A stretch of 64,000 nucleotides of DNA, from positions 186,001-250,000 of the forward strand of contig NZ_JAIVAT010000003.1 of NCBI RefSeq assembly GCF_020172085.1, read 5' to 3'. Source of the stretch: Rossellomorea aquimaris. Its GTDB lineage: Bacteria; Bacillota; Bacilli; Bacillales; Bacillaceae_B. Under the pieces are notes generated by a model. It had not been told where the DNA came from. It ran no database searches and saw nothing but the letters and a program-made list of their open reading frames with translations. How positions within the stretch are numbered: position 1 is the first letter of the stretch; every line of letters begins with the position of its first letter. This document shows, one piece after another, positions 43,137-52,630 of the stretch. The translations under genes were made by a program, and so were the position numbers.

Positions 43137-44831
43137 TTACTTGTTAACACTGACTTCTACTCGTTCGATCCATTCTTCAACAAATTCTAATATAGGCTGG
43201 ATGCTGTTCTCTTCAAATGGTGATTTTATATTAGCTATTTTGATCAATTCTTTAAACGGGAGTTTCCCTCCATTTCTACACATTTCAAGAAACCCCATTA
43301 ATGCTTCCTTTGGATTTTCTTGATGCTTCCTCCATAGCTGAACTGCACAAAGGTGTGCTAGGTCATAGTCCATAAAATAGAATGGTGTTGTAAACAAATG
43401 ACTAATTTCGTAAAAACCCGTTCCTCTTTCTAGAAATTTATTTCCATCGTAATCACGTTCTGGAATGTATTTACGTTCTAACTCCGCCCATTTAGATTTT
43501 CGTTCTTCAATTGAAACGGCCGGTTGTTCATACAAAAAATGCTCAAATTCATCTACAGCACTTGCTAAAGGCATATACATAAAAGCAGAAATCAAATGGG
43601 AATATTGATATCGTTTTGTGTTGCTGCCAAAAAAATCTTCCATACATGGCCACGAAAGCCGTTCCATTCCAAAGGAAAATAGTTCAGCTGAGTCGTAGGG
43701 GATTATATATTCAGGAACATTCCAATGCCTGGACATATGAAATTGACATGCATGACCAGCTTCGTGTGTAAATATCCGAATATCATTTGCGATGCCATGA
43801 AGGTTGATAAACATGAAAGGGTGTTTGTCAGGTCCAATGTATGTAGCGAAGTTCCCTACCATTTTATCCTTACGAGGGGTGAGATCAATTAAATCATGGC
43901 TTAGCATTTCGTCAATGAAGACTTTTGTCTCTGGTGATAATTCTGAAAAAAACGTTTTGAACTTATTAATCATTTCCTGATGGGTACCTTTGGGGGACGG
44001 AGATCCATCTGCGAAAAGATAGCCTTCATCATAGTAGTTGAGTTTATCAACGCCGATTCTTTGTTCTTGAGCTTCTCGTAATTTGGATACGAATGGAACT
44101 CCGTATTTCTCAACTTGAGTTCGATACTTCTCCAAGTCATCTGGCGTATGGCCAGTTCGATGCATTCGTTGATAACCCAGTTTAACAAAGGATGAATGTC
44201 CTAACTTATTTGCTATTGTATTCCTTACATGAACAAGTCCGTCTAAAAGTTCATCAAAGCGTCTTTCGTTTTTTTGGAAAAACTGGTATTTAGCCAAATG
44301 AGCATCTTTACGTATTTGTCTATCTGAAGAGTTAAGGTAGGGAGTAAGTTCTGAGAGATTCATTTGCTGTTCTGAGAAATGTATTACTGCTTTCCCGAGG
44401 AGGGACTGATATTCCATAATGAGTTGATTTTCCTTCTCTAGTTCATCTTCTATCTTGTCAGAGTATAAACTTTGCTTCAATTCTGCGAGTCGAAATATTT
44501 GTTTCCCCCACATGCCTTCAAGATGATCTCTATAAGTCGCCCTGAGAATCGTTCTATAATAATATCCAACCAGTTCGAGATAACGAGGTTCCATTTTAGT
44601 GAAAACATTTAATTCAGTCGCAAATAATTCATTATTCATTTCACGATAGTGTCGTAGTCTTGCAGAATTAAAATTGGTTTCAAAAATAAAACGGTGGTCA
44701 TTTAGTTTCATGAACCACTTGGACTGCTCCTTAGCGGAGTTTGCATTTTCAAATTGATGCAAAAGGTCATAGAACTTGCTTTCGTACTTATCAATATCAA
44801 TGTGAATGAACTTCTCATTTAAAACTTTCAT
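43137..44831 (-). CDS. M3-family oligoendopeptidase (PepF-like), paralogue 2
   Basis: 564 residues. HEAGHACQF (~356-364) is the zinc motif, with the downstream Glu in DSAELFSFGME. It shares architecture and many segments with the gene at 34050 (LGHSSFVKLGY versus LGHASFVELGY; FTTPFYFMDYDLAHLCAVQLW versus its counterpart), so they are paralogues. Cytosolic, no signal peptide. Monocistronic. Confidence 0.9.
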   Translation of the reverse strand: MKVLNEKFIHIDIDKYESKFYDLLHQFENANSAKEQSKWFMKLNDHRFIFETNFNSARLRHYREMNNELFATELNVFTKMEPRYLELVGYYYRTILRATYRDHLEGMWGKQIFRLAELKQSLYSDKIEDELEKENQLIMEYQSLLGKAVIHFSEQQMNLSELTPYLNSSDRQIRKDAHLAKYQFFQKNERRFDELLDGLVHVRNTIANKLGHSSFVKLGYQRMHRTGHTPDDLEKYRTQVEKYGVPFVSKLREAQEQRIGVDKLNYYDEGYLFADGSPSPKGTHQEMINKFKTFFSELSPETKVFIDEMLSHDLIDLTPRKDKMVGNFATYIGPDKHPFMFINLHGIANDIRIFTHEAGHACQFHMSRHWNVPEYIIPYDSAELFSFGMERLSWPCMEDFFGSNTKRYQYSHLISAFMYMPLASAVDEFEHFLYEQPAVSIEERKSKWAELERKYIPERDYDGNKFLERGTGFYEISHLFTTPFYFMDYDLAHLCAVQLWRKHQENPKEALMGFLEMCRNGGKLPFKELIKIANIKSPFEENSIQPILEFVEEWIERVEVSVNK

Positions 44832-44960
44832 AGATTCAACTCCTTTTAAGTAATTACTATATATTGTATATTGATTACTCTTCGAAGTAAATGTATTTAT
44901 TTTTAAGAGTAATAAAATCTTAGAAGTAGGTGGATTAAGCTTTTTTATTTCGAATTTTTC

Positions 44961-44989
44961 TTGAGTACTCTGCCTAGTTTTGAAATAAT
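44961..44989 (+). promoter_or_regulatory. Recurrent promoter module, copy 2
   Basis: TTGAGT, 17 nt, AATAAT with TGA before the -10 and TTGG after it. It precedes the remnant at 45026 and pgsA. The spacer 44832-45256 has no other intact gene. Confidence 0.6.
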
Positions 44990-45025
44990 TGGAATTATGG
45001 GCTAGTCTTGTTGAATGCGATTTGA

Positions 45026-45185
45026 ATACATTTCACATATAAGCTAAGCGTGTTCCACGTTAAACGTATCCAAGAGTGGTATGAAGGACACGGTGGAAAA
45101 GAATATATTGGTAAGGAATATATACTAGAAGTGAGGAATAAGGCTATAGAGTCTACTGTGACATATGAAGGAAAGAAGGTATGAT
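45026..45185 (+). pseudogene. Coding remnant before pgsA
   Basis: An open frame of ~53 codons with protein-like composition (HVKRIQEWYEGHGGKEYIGKE, then YILEVRNKAIESTVTYEG) ending in TGA. There is no start with a ribosome site, so it looks like the tail of a deleted gene. Family not recognised. Confidence 0.4.
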
Positions 45186-45256
45186 GGTGACTGTACCTTT
45201 AATGTTGTGCAGTTCCAACAGAGTCATGAAAAAAATTTATTTTGAAGGAGAAATGT

Positions 45257-45832
45257 ATGAATCTACCCAATAAAATAACGATCATTAGAATATTGTTTAT
45301 TCCTGTCTTTTTGTTATTTTTATTAGTTCCTTTTCCGCTGGGCGAGTTCTCTGTTGCGGGTGGGAATATTGCGGTGTCTCATTTCATTGCTGCAATGTTA
45401 TTTATTATTGCATCGGTCACTGATGGGTTAGATGGTTATTATGCAAGAAAATATAGCTTAATTACTGATCTCGGGAAGTTTCTTGACCCTCTAGCAGATA
45501 AGTTATTAATCACTGCTGCTTTAGTGGCTTTGGTGCAAATGGACATTGTTCCGAGTTGGATGGTTATTATTATATTATGTCGGGAATTTGCAGTAACTGC
45601 TCTACGCTTGATTGCGGTAAAAGAGGGAATCGTAATTGCTGCAAGTAATTTAGCAAAATGGAAAACGAGAGTTCAAGTAGTATCCATCTCCGCCTTGCTT
45701 CTACACAATATTCCTTTCACTTATTTTCATTTACCTTTTAATATGATTTCGCTATGGGCGGCACTGATTATTACCGTTGTGTCTGGTTGGGATTATTTTG
45801 TGAAAAACAGACACTTTTTTCATTCTATTTAG
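45257..45832 (+). CDS. pgsA: CDP-diacylglycerol-glycerol-3-phosphate 3-phosphatidyltransferase (PgsA-like)
   Basis: 191 residues from ATG 45257 (AAGGAG 6 nt upstream). The CDP-alcohol phosphotransferase motif DG-x2-AR-x8-G-x3-D-x3-D is complete in TDGLDGYYARKYSL…GKFLDPLADK. Several membrane helices. It makes phosphatidylglycerol-phosphate. The isolated position among accessory genes suggests a second pgsA copy rather than the housekeeping one, which in Bacilli usually lies near cinA/recA. This is inference. Confidence 0.88.
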   Translation: MNLPNKITIIRILFIPVFLLFLLVPFPLGEFSVAGGNIAVSHFIAAMLFIIASVTDGLDGYYARKYSLITDLGKFLDPLADKLLITAALVALVQMDIVPSWMVIIILCREFAVTALRLIAVKEGIVIAASNLAKWKTRVQVVSISALLLHNIPFTYFHLPFNMISLWAALIITVVSGWDYFVKNRHFFHSI

Positions 45833-45880
45833 TCCAACTTTTAGTCACCTTAAGCAATCAGAAAAGGGAGAATAGCGCGA

Positions 45881-46414
45881 ATGAATATTGAAGCCGTTTT
45901 TGTTGATCGTGATGGAACTATTGGTGGTACTGGACACTTTATTCATCCCAATGAGTTCGCCCCATATTCGTTTAGTAGAGATGCCATACAAATTTTAAAG
46001 GATCATAATATTAGAACGTTTGCCTGTACGAATCAACATAGAATAAGTAGAGGAGAAGCTACCCTCGATGACTTTAACAAGGAATTTCAATCATATGGAT
46101 TTGATGATGCCTTCATTTGTCCTCACAGTTCAGATGATGCCTGCAATTGTCATAAGCCAAAACCAGGTATGCTTTTGGAAGCATCAAAGAAATATAATTT
46201 AGATTTAACAAAAACAGTATTTATTGGTGACGTTGGTTCAACGGATATGTTGGCTGCTCATGCTGTTGGAGCAAAGAAAATATTAGTACTTACAGGATGG
46301 GGATATGGTTCTCTTAAACAATACAGGGAATCATGGGCAGAGATTGAACCAGATTATGTTGCTGAAAATTTTTTAGAAGCTGTTAAATGGATCATAAGTA
46401 AATGTGAAGGATAA
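45881..46414 (+). CDS. HAD-IIIA family hydrolase (GmhB/histidinol-phosphatase-like)
   Basis: 177 residues. DxD motif VDRDGTIGG with an Asp nucleophile, the Thr motif ACTNQ, a zinc loop CPHSSDDACNCHKPKPGM and the acidic motif FIGDVGSTDM. The Cys/His loop is typical for D,D-heptose-bisphosphate phosphatase-like HADs. Bacilli use such proteins for small phosphates, and the substrate is unknown. Confidence 0.85.
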   Translation: MNIEAVFVDRDGTIGGTGHFIHPNEFAPYSFSRDAIQILKDHNIRTFACTNQHRISRGEATLDDFNKEFQSYGFDDAFICPHSSDDACNCHKPKPGMLLEASKKYNLDLTKTVFIGDVGSTDMLAAHAVGAKKILVLTGWGYGSLKQYRESWAEIEPDYVAENFLEAVKWIISKCEG

Positions 46415-46513
46415 TTTTTATTTAGATTCTTCCGGTGAAAATTCAAATTGATTCTGTATTGCCCTGCATCAATAAATGGGCAGGTTATTGGAATAGTCAG
46501 AGGAGGAGGTAAT

Positions 46514-46708
46514 ATGACTTTAGGCTTGGTGGGTTTTATTTCAATTTCGCTGATAATTTTATGTTTTTTCTTTACTCTTAGTTTTATTGAAAACCTACTA
46601 GAAGGTGATAAACGAGTTGCTATTCAGTCAAGAATAGCAGCAATTGTTTGTCTGGGGTTATCCCTTTTTATTCTTTTTTCTTTTCTTTTAGTTGCATATG
46701 ACCTCTAA
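46514..46708 (+). CDS. Small two-helix membrane protein
   Basis: 64 residues from ATG 46514 with AGGAGGAGG upstream. Helices are LVGFISISLIILCFFFTLSF and AAIVCLGLSLFILFSFLLVAY. Unknown function. Confidence 0.65.
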   Translation: MTLGLVGFISISLIILCFFFTLSFIENLLEGDKRVAIQSRIAAIVCLGLSLFILFSFLLVAYDL

Positions 46709-46852
46709 ATACAATCTTCTGTTAACGGTAGCGTTTGCTCTGAACAAACCGCCGTCCCTTTGTTCAAGTAAAAGGCAGGTTTTCAGAATCATATGGGTAG
46801 CTGATGGGCGATTACATGCTCCATAATTTGTGATGTAAAAGAGGTGTAATGA

Positions 46853-47599
46853 ATGAGGAGAAAAGAGTTTCACAACCTTTCTGATTTAATGGAACGAGTT
46901 AAATTTGTAAGAGGAGAAAACTTTGTAACGATCGAAAATACAAAAAGTCTGTCAAATCAAGAGCTCATTGAACTTATACCATATATGATGGGGCAGTCGT
47001 TTATTAAAACTTGTGAAAGTGTAAATATCCTTGTTGATAGTCAAAGTAGCGAAGAGGTAGACTCTCTTTTAAAAGAATATGAGTTTACGTTACATGACGA
47101 AAACGTAACTGTTTACAAAGTGCTTGATGAATCATCTAACTTGGAAGCTGGTTTTTTATTAAAGGATTTACACGATGTTCCGGTAGCAGAGTTTAAGAGG
47201 GTCTGGGAAGCTTCAATGAAGGAATCTTTAAATGCACCATCTTCGTTAAGTATCGATGAACATATGCGAAGCGTAGAAGTGGAATTAGGTCCGAACTATA
47301 AGAAGTCATGTATGATTGCTTATGAAAATGAATCTCCAATCGGAGTCACGATGCCTCATATAGAACCAGGGACTACAAATGAGGGGAGGATTTTTTATTT
47401 TGGAATCATTCCAAGCGAAAGAGGGAAAGGAAAAAGTAAACTTCTCCACCAACAATCTCTAGCTATCTTAAAAAAAGACTTTAAGGCTTCTTATTACATT
47501 GGCTCTACTGGTCACAACAACCTCCCGATGCTTAAAACATTCCAAAATAACGGGTGTACGGTCATAGAACGAAATAAAGTATTCAAAAGGAAAAATTAG
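46853..47599 (+). CDS. GNAT-family N-acetyltransferase
   Basis: 248 residues. The C-terminal half is a GNAT domain: CMIAYENESPIGVTMP, then FYFGIIPSERGKGKSKLLH with the acetyl-CoA loop R/Q-x2-G-x-G/K, then STGHNNLPMLKTFQNNGC. The N-terminal ~110 residues are a divergent GNAT-like or accessory part. GAGGTG 6 nt upstream. Acceptor unknown. Confidence 0.82.
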   Translation: MRRKEFHNLSDLMERVKFVRGENFVTIENTKSLSNQELIELIPYMMGQSFIKTCESVNILVDSQSSEEVDSLLKEYEFTLHDENVTVYKVLDESSNLEAGFLLKDLHDVPVAEFKRVWEASMKESLNAPSSLSIDEHMRSVEVELGPNYKKSCMIAYENESPIGVTMPHIEPGTTNEGRIFYFGIIPSERGKGKSKLLHQQSLAILKKDFKASYYIGSTGHNNLPMLKTFQNNGCTVIERNKVFKRKN

Positions 47600-47690
47600 T
47601 AGCGAAGGCAATAACATAATGCCAGCCAGGTGATCAAGCTATTACTTTACATTGGATAAGTTATCGGAAGTAGAATAAGGAGAGTAGTGA

Positions 47691-48488
47691 ATGAATATTA
47701 ATTTGCAGACCTGCTCAACTGATGTTAAAAGTTTTATTTATAGTATCCAAAAAGAAATTACAGCAATAGTAAACAATGACCTTCTTGGTTTCTATATTCA
47801 CGGTTCTATTGCAATGGGTGGATTTAATCCAGACAGAAGCGATATTGATGTATTGGCCGTCACGAAAAAGCCTATTGCGGTTAAGACGAAAAGGGAACTA
47901 GCTAAGTTCTTTTTGAATTGTTCCAATTCCCCATACCCGGTCGAAATCAGTTTTATCAATAAGGAACAATTTAATGACTGGCAGCACCCCTGCCCATTTG
48001 ATTTCCATTTTAGTGAATTCTGGAGAGATCGGTATGAAAATGAGTTGTTAAGAGGTACATACGATTTCATAAACGGAGATAGTCCCACTGATCCGGATTT
48101 AGCAGCCCATATAACCATCATAAATCATAAGGGTATTTGTGTGGCAGGCAAACCCATTGCAGAAGTCTTCCCAATTGTGCCTCGTTCAGATTATATATCC
48201 TCCATAGTCTGTGACTTTCAGGAATGTTTAATTTGCATGGAAAAGGACCCGATTTATTGTACGTTAAGTATGCTTAGAGTGTTTTGGTATCTAAAAGAAG
48301 GCATCATTTCTTCAAAAGAAGAAGCTGGTCGCTGGGGTTTAACAACATTGCCAAAAGAATTGAAAAGTACCGTTAATAAAGTAATGGAATGTTATACGAG
48401 TAAAAAAGATGATCATGAATTTGAGAATGATGAACTTTTTATGCTTAGGAAATATGTTTCTAGTAATGTACAGAATCTATTAAGTTAA
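47691..48488 (+). CDS. Aminoglycoside nucleotidyltransferase-like (AadA/ANT family, DUF4111)
   Basis: 265 residues. The catalytic loop GFYIHGSIAMGGFNPDRSDIDVLAV has GS and DxD. The C-terminal helical domain (~150-265, SMLRVFWYLKEGIISSKEEAGRWGL) is the DUF4111 type found in ANT(3'')/ANT(9) adenylyltransferases. It could modify streptomycin/spectinomycin, but chromosomal members in Bacilli often give little resistance. Stand-alone gene. Confidence 0.85.
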   Translation: MNINLQTCSTDVKSFIYSIQKEITAIVNNDLLGFYIHGSIAMGGFNPDRSDIDVLAVTKKPIAVKTKRELAKFFLNCSNSPYPVEISFINKEQFNDWQHPCPFDFHFSEFWRDRYENELLRGTYDFINGDSPTDPDLAAHITIINHKGICVAGKPIAEVFPIVPRSDYISSIVCDFQECLICMEKDPIYCTLSMLRVFWYLKEGIISSKEEAGRWGLTTLPKELKSTVNKVMECYTSKKDDHEFENDELFMLRKYVSSNVQNLLS

Positions 48489-48658
48489 GATGGACATTAC
48501 TGTAGATTCTCTAATTGATCCGTTACTGGTGAATATTGAAAAAAGACAGAATGACATCAGGACATAATGGAGAAAACCCAAATGAACTTTGGAGATGCTA
48601 TTTTTCAACTATTGAATCGGTTTTTGGAATGAAATTGTATTAAAGTATAAGGAGTAAT

Positions 48659-49708
48659 TTGGGGGCGAATATGAAAATACAAACTATCAACATTCAGAAA
48701 AGGATGGAAGTATTCAATATAACTGGAATAAGCATTGCAACAATAGATGAAGGTCACATAGGAGATACAGAATGTTTTGGATTACTTGAAGAAGAAACAA
48801 ATAAAAGTGTTGAAAGAGATTCTATCTTTAGTGCTTGTTCAATCAGTAAATTTCTAACTTCCATTCTAGTAATGAAATTAACTGAACAAGGAATTGTAGA
48901 TTTAGATGAAGATGTAAATGAGAAACTTACATCGTGGGCGTTTCCATATAATGAACTAAATAAAAAGAAAAAAGTGACTCTAAGAAATTTGCTTAGTCAT
49001 CAAGCTGGCATTATTGACCCTGAAGGCAGTTTTTCTATTCGTAATTCAATAATAGATACACCTACAATGGTCGAGATTTTAGAAGGGAAAACACCTTATT
49101 GTAAGACTCCGATTGAAACGAAGTATGAGCCCGAAAGCGACTTTCATTATTCAGACGCAGGTTTTTGCATTATACAGTTGCTAATAGAAGATGTTATGAA
49201 TAAGTCCTTTCAGGAAGTAATGAATGAACAAATTTTTCAACCATTGAATATGGAAAAAAGCACATTTGAACTTCCGACATCAAAAACAATCAGACGTGAA
49301 TTCTCTTGTGGTCATAACAAACTTGGAGAATTAGTAAATGAAAAACATCCCATTTATCCATATCCAGCAGCTTCAGGACTATGGACAACACCTTCAGATT
49401 TAGGTCTCTTAATGATTGAATTAATGAATTCTATAAAAGGTGAAAGTAAGCTCAATCTTTCAACTAGTAAAGCAAAGGAAATCATAACATCACAAGGTTG
49501 TAAGGAATGGACTGGACTTGGAGTATTTCTAGATAAAAACGAAAAGGGAATTGAAATTTCATCACTGGGTTGGGGTGTTGGTTACCAATGTATGATAGTG
49601 GCTTATCCATATTTAGAAAAAGGATTAGTCATTATGACAAATACAAACACAGGTGTTCATCAATTAAAAGGAATTATTGGAGAGATCTACAAAGCATATC
49701 CTTTTTAA
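48659..49708 (+). CDS. Serine hydrolase, beta-lactamase/esterase family (class C fold)
   Basis: 349 residues from TTG 48659. ATG 48671 with GGGGG upstream is an equally possible start. S-x-x-K is SACSISKFLTS (~55-65), the second motif is FHYSDAGFCI, and the third region is LGWGVGYQ. LLSHQAGI and AASGLWTTPSDL are family hallmarks. No signal peptide, so it is cytosolic and an esterase/peptidase rather than a secreted beta-lactamase. Confidence 0.87.
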   Translation: MGANMKIQTINIQKRMEVFNITGISIATIDEGHIGDTECFGLLEEETNKSVERDSIFSACSISKFLTSILVMKLTEQGIVDLDEDVNEKLTSWAFPYNELNKKKKVTLRNLLSHQAGIIDPEGSFSIRNSIIDTPTMVEILEGKTPYCKTPIETKYEPESDFHYSDAGFCIIQLLIEDVMNKSFQEVMNEQIFQPLNMEKSTFELPTSKTIRREFSCGHNKLGELVNEKHPIYPYPAASGLWTTPSDLGLLMIELMNSIKGESKLNLSTSKAKEIITSQGCKEWTGLGVFLDKNEKGIEISSLGWGVGYQCMIVAYPYLEKGLVIMTNTNTGVHQLKGIIGEIYKAYPF

Positions 49709-49737
49709 GTATTTTTTATCATCAACTATAACCGTAA

Positions 49738-49767
49738 GGGCTTATCCGGAATAGGATGAGCTTTTTT
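49738..49767 (+). terminator. Terminator of the serine hydrolase gene
   Basis: GCTTATCC-N6-GGATGAGC then TTTTTT. It is followed at once by promoter module copy 3. Confidence 0.75.
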
Positions 49768-49782
49768 GGTGCGAAGTTTTTC

Positions 49783-49811
49783 TTGAGCAAACTGTTTGAT
49801 TTTGAAATAAT
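49783..49811 (+). promoter_or_regulatory. Recurrent promoter module, copy 3
   Basis: TTGAGC, 17 nt, AATAAT with TGA before the -10 and TTGGTATTAAG after it. It drives the GNAT gene at 49866. Confidence 0.65.
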
Positions 49812-49865
49812 TGGTATTAAGTTAAAGTGCAGGTATGTGAAAAAAGAATAAAAGGAGGAGCTTGA

Positions 49866-50594
49866 GTGCCTCAGAAAAATATTAAATATCGTGTGTATGC
49901 TTATTGGGCTGATTTTTTGGGATGTGACTATTCAGAATTGATTACTCCTACCGTGAGTGTAGTCCAGCATTCCGAGAGCTTAAGTGGATATAACGGGATT
50001 TACTGTTTCAACAATGGAACCTCATGTATAATATCCGCTCCTGCTAAATACGTGGCGGAGTTACACAAAGCGGTAAGTGGCCACGGACCCGACCAAGCAT
50101 TTGATGCTGAATGGCTTGTTCATTCAATTGGTGATCAATATGAAAGAATCATAGGACCAGCTTTCCAAGGGTATGTAGACAGTGATTCTTTCCTTCAAGC
50201 ATCTTCGGCATCAGTAGTTGAACTGAAGACGGAGCAACACAAAATGTTACTTAAAGAGTTACGCGAAGCATGCACAGAAATGGAGTGGCAACATAGCTCC
50301 ATAGATGAGAAGAAGGGTCCCATTTTTTTACGGATACTCAATGAAAAAGCAGTCGCAGCAGGGTCTTGGAGAAAAGGGGAGTCAGGATTTCTAAGTGTCG
50401 GGATTATTAGCCATCCTACACATAGAGGAAAAGGACATGCAAAAGCAGTGGTAAATGATCTTACAAAGCGAGGATTATCAAGCGGTACCATGATGCACTA
50501 TCAAACTCTTGAATCCAATACATCGTCGGTTGAGATTGCTCAGTCATTGGGATATGTGCGTTTAGGGAGGACCCTTGCAATTAGATTGAGTTAA
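49866..50594 (+). CDS. GNAT-family acetyltransferase with N-terminal extension
   Basis: 242 residues, GTG start after GGAGG. The C-terminal ~110 residues are GNAT: SVGIISHPTHRGKGHAKAVVNDLTKRGL (acetyl-CoA loop) and TLESNTSSVEIAQSLGYVRLGRTLAIR. The N-terminal half (~1-120) includes FDAEWLVHSIGDQYERIIGPAFQGY, as in members of the GNAT_acetyltr_2-like group. Acceptor unknown. It has its own promoter module. Confidence 0.82.
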   Translation: MPQKNIKYRVYAYWADFLGCDYSELITPTVSVVQHSESLSGYNGIYCFNNGTSCIISAPAKYVAELHKAVSGHGPDQAFDAEWLVHSIGDQYERIIGPAFQGYVDSDSFLQASSASVVELKTEQHKMLLKELREACTEMEWQHSSIDEKKGPIFLRILNEKAVAAGSWRKGESGFLSVGIISHPTHRGKGHAKAVVNDLTKRGLSSGTMMHYQTLESNTSSVEIAQSLGYVRLGRTLAIRLS

Positions 50595-50762
50595 TGGGCA
50601 CAAGCTTCTCCTTTATTCAAAAAAATCTCAAAAGGAAAAGTACTTACTGAAAAAATCAGATTTGAAGTCTTAATGTCTAAAATAAATAGTGCAAGAATTT
50701 GATGTGATGCACATTTATTGAACATTACGGTGGTTAGTGTCATTTCATAAGGAGGAAGCAGC

Positions 50763-51212
50763 TTGAAATATAAAATAAGAATGGGTATTATTCTCGGTGC
50801 CTTAATTGGCTGTTTTTTTCTAATAAAGGCATTAAACCAGGAAATATGGGATGCAAACTACGATTTACTGAGGAAGGAAGTTCTATCTATCGACCAATCG
50901 GTTGAAACAGTACGTTTAATTGATGTAACTCCCTTCGAATGGGATATCGCTTATTTCTTCGATCCCTACACCCCAGCAAAAGAGATATATAAAACGGTCG
51001 GTTATGAATGGGATCGTATTTCTGCAACAGTAAGTGAGGGAATGAATCAAATCGTTTTCTTGAATAATGGCGAAGTTGTTTGTTATGTATACGGATACCC
51101 TTCCAATAATGGGTTTGGGATATTTTATGAAGGTTCTTCGCTGAAAAATGATCATGATTTGAATTTTCGTGTTAGTAGAGAAAAGGATGTAGTGACTTTA
51201 AACAAGGAGTAA
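50763..51212 (+). CDS. Hypothetical protein with N-terminal membrane anchor
   Basis: 149 residues, TTG start with AAGGAGG upstream. Signal-anchor helix (MGIILGALIGCFFLIKAL), then a ~120-residue outer domain, strand-rich, containing PFEWDIAYFFDPYTPAKEI and GEVVCYVYGYPSNNGFGIFYEG. Similar small exported proteins are common in Bacilli. Family not named. Unknown function. Confidence 0.65.
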   Translation: MKYKIRMGIILGALIGCFFLIKALNQEIWDANYDLLRKEVLSIDQSVETVRLIDVTPFEWDIAYFFDPYTPAKEIYKTVGYEWDRISATVSEGMNQIVFLNNGEVVCYVYGYPSNNGFGIFYEGSSLKNDHDLNFRVSREKDVVTLNKE

Positions 51213-51331
51213 ATATTCTTATTCGGTAACAAGGGGAATAATGAAGATCAGTTGATTAAGCTATTGGCCCTCTTCAATTATCAGGTAAGATACTAAAGAA
51301 GCACAAGAACCGTCCCCGTGCTTCCTGGTGA

Positions 51332-51901
51332 CTATGAGAGAAAGTCGAGAACCCTTTTGATCACAAGCTTCGTCGCGTCAGCATCGTAAGAAGGTATACT
51401 GCTGTCGGTGAAGAGATGTTCCTTGCCCTCATATAGAAAAAGTTCAGCATGATTGGCCGACTCCACAAGTTCCCGCGCCGCATCGATGTCACCGTCTTCA
51501 ACGAAGAAGGGGTCTTCATTCATGGCATGAATTTGCACAGGTAAGTCGGCGGGCCATGGAGATTCGAACTCGGAGGTCGGAAGGCAGGCATGAAAGAACA
51601 GTGCACCTCTTGAGCCTTCGCGGGATTGAGCGAGCTGTTGTGCGGCCGGGACACCGAGTGAAAAACCAGCATAGACGATATCTCTGGAAAGGTCGTTGGC
51701 TGCCCGAATGCCACGCGCCGTCACTTCTTTAAATCCGATTTCCTTAACAAATCCTAGGCCCTCTTCCAGAGTGGAAAATACGCGGCCATCAAATAAATCC
51801 GGCGCGTGCACTATATGCCCCGCATCTCTCAGTTGATCCGCGATTGCCTCAATCCCCTTCGTTTTTCCTAAAACATGGTGAAACAACAAAACTTCAGCCA
51901 T
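51332..51901 (-). CDS. Dienelactone hydrolase-family protein
   Basis: 189 residues. VLLFHHVLGKTKGIEAIADQLRDAGH at the N-terminus, nucleophile elbow GFSLG (Ser in place of the Cys of classical dienelactone hydrolase), VQIHAMNEDPFFVEDGD with the acid, and YEGKEHLFTD with the His. The triad is complete. The second of two adjacent ATGs is better spaced from GGGGGAG. The gene is more GC-rich than its neighbours, a hint of a separate origin. Confidence 0.87.
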   Translation of the reverse strand: MAEVLLFHHVLGKTKGIEAIADQLRDAGHIVHAPDLFDGRVFSTLEEGLGFVKEIGFKEVTARGIRAANDLSRDIVYAGFSLGVPAAQQLAQSREGSRGALFFHACLPTSEFESPWPADLPVQIHAMNEDPFFVEDGDIDAARELVESANHAELFLYEGKEHLFTDSSIPSYDADATKLVIKRVLDFLS

Positions 51902-52044
51902 CATTTACTCCCCCAATATATGAATTTCTTACTACGTTTCATGTATAAGGTTCGACAAAAATCTTGTTTGACCTGCTGAAAGTTCTTCTCCGAGAATTAG
52001 TGGAGAAAAAACTCCACTGGATCTCATAACGTAATCAAAAAACA

Positions 52045-52073
52045 TTGAGTTTTATTTATTGATTTGAAATAAT
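52045..52073 (+). promoter_or_regulatory. Recurrent promoter module, copy 4
   Basis: TTGAGT, 17 nt, AATAAT with TGA before the -10 and TTGGTATTAAG after it. It precedes the VOC gene. Confidence 0.62.
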
Positions 52074-52153
52074 TGGTATTAAGCTAGAGTCAGGAATGGT
52101 AAATAGCAGATAATGAACTTTGATGGAATCTAATTGTGGAAGAGGTCAAAAAC

Positions 52154-52591
52154 ATGAAAATCACCAGAATGGATCATATCAGTATCAACGTAAACGATCT
52201 CTCAAAGGCTAAAGAGTTTTTTATAGATTTAGGACTCGAGGTAAAAGCCGAATGGGAGATGGATGGAGAACTGTTGGACAAGGTCGTTGGCCTTAAAGAT
52301 GTGAAAACGTCTTGTGTAGGGATGGGGGTACCGGGCGGGAAGACATGGATAGAACTCGTCAAGTATCGTACACCGTCGGATGAAAAAGGTATTCAGCAAA
52401 CCTTTCCCAACACATTGGGTATCCGACATATTTGCTTTGCTGTTGATGATCTTGAAACCATGATTGCCCATTTGAAAAAGAAAGGTACGGAAACCTTTAG
52501 TGAGATACAGCAATATGAAGAAAGTTATAAGCTATGCTACGTACGTGGTCCGGAGGGGATTATTTTAGAGCTGGCGGAGGAGATCAGATAA
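52154..52591 (+). CDS. VOC-family protein (glyoxalase/epimerase-like)
   Basis: 145 residues from ATG 52154 (AGAGGT 7 nt upstream). A GTG at 52136 is a weaker start. Two beta-alpha-beta-beta-beta modules: MDHISINVNDLSKAKEFFIDLGLEV, then IRHICFAVDDLETMIAHLKKKG and VRGPEGIILELAEE. Metal ligands are likely the His in the first and second modules and the C-terminal Glu. Enzymatic role unknown. Confidence 0.85.
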   Translation: MKITRMDHISINVNDLSKAKEFFIDLGLEVKAEWEMDGELLDKVVGLKDVKTSCVGMGVPGGKTWIELVKYRTPSDEKGIQQTFPNTLGIRHICFAVDDLETMIAHLKKKGTETFSEIQQYEESYKLCYVRGPEGIILELAEEIR

Positions 52592-52630
52592 GAAAGGGGC
52601 GGGGAAATGGCATAGAGTAGGGCAACATCA

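Noticed and set aside
48659..49708. Secreted beta-lactamase
   Set aside because: The S-x-x-K motif is there, but no signal peptide, and the remaining motifs fit class-C-fold esterases.
49783..49811. Module copies as ECF sigma promoters
   Set aside because: ECF promoters have a -10 CGTC/CGTA type about 16 nt after TGAAAC. Here the TGAA is part of an extended -10 and a TTGAGY box sits 17 nt upstream, i.e. SigA type.
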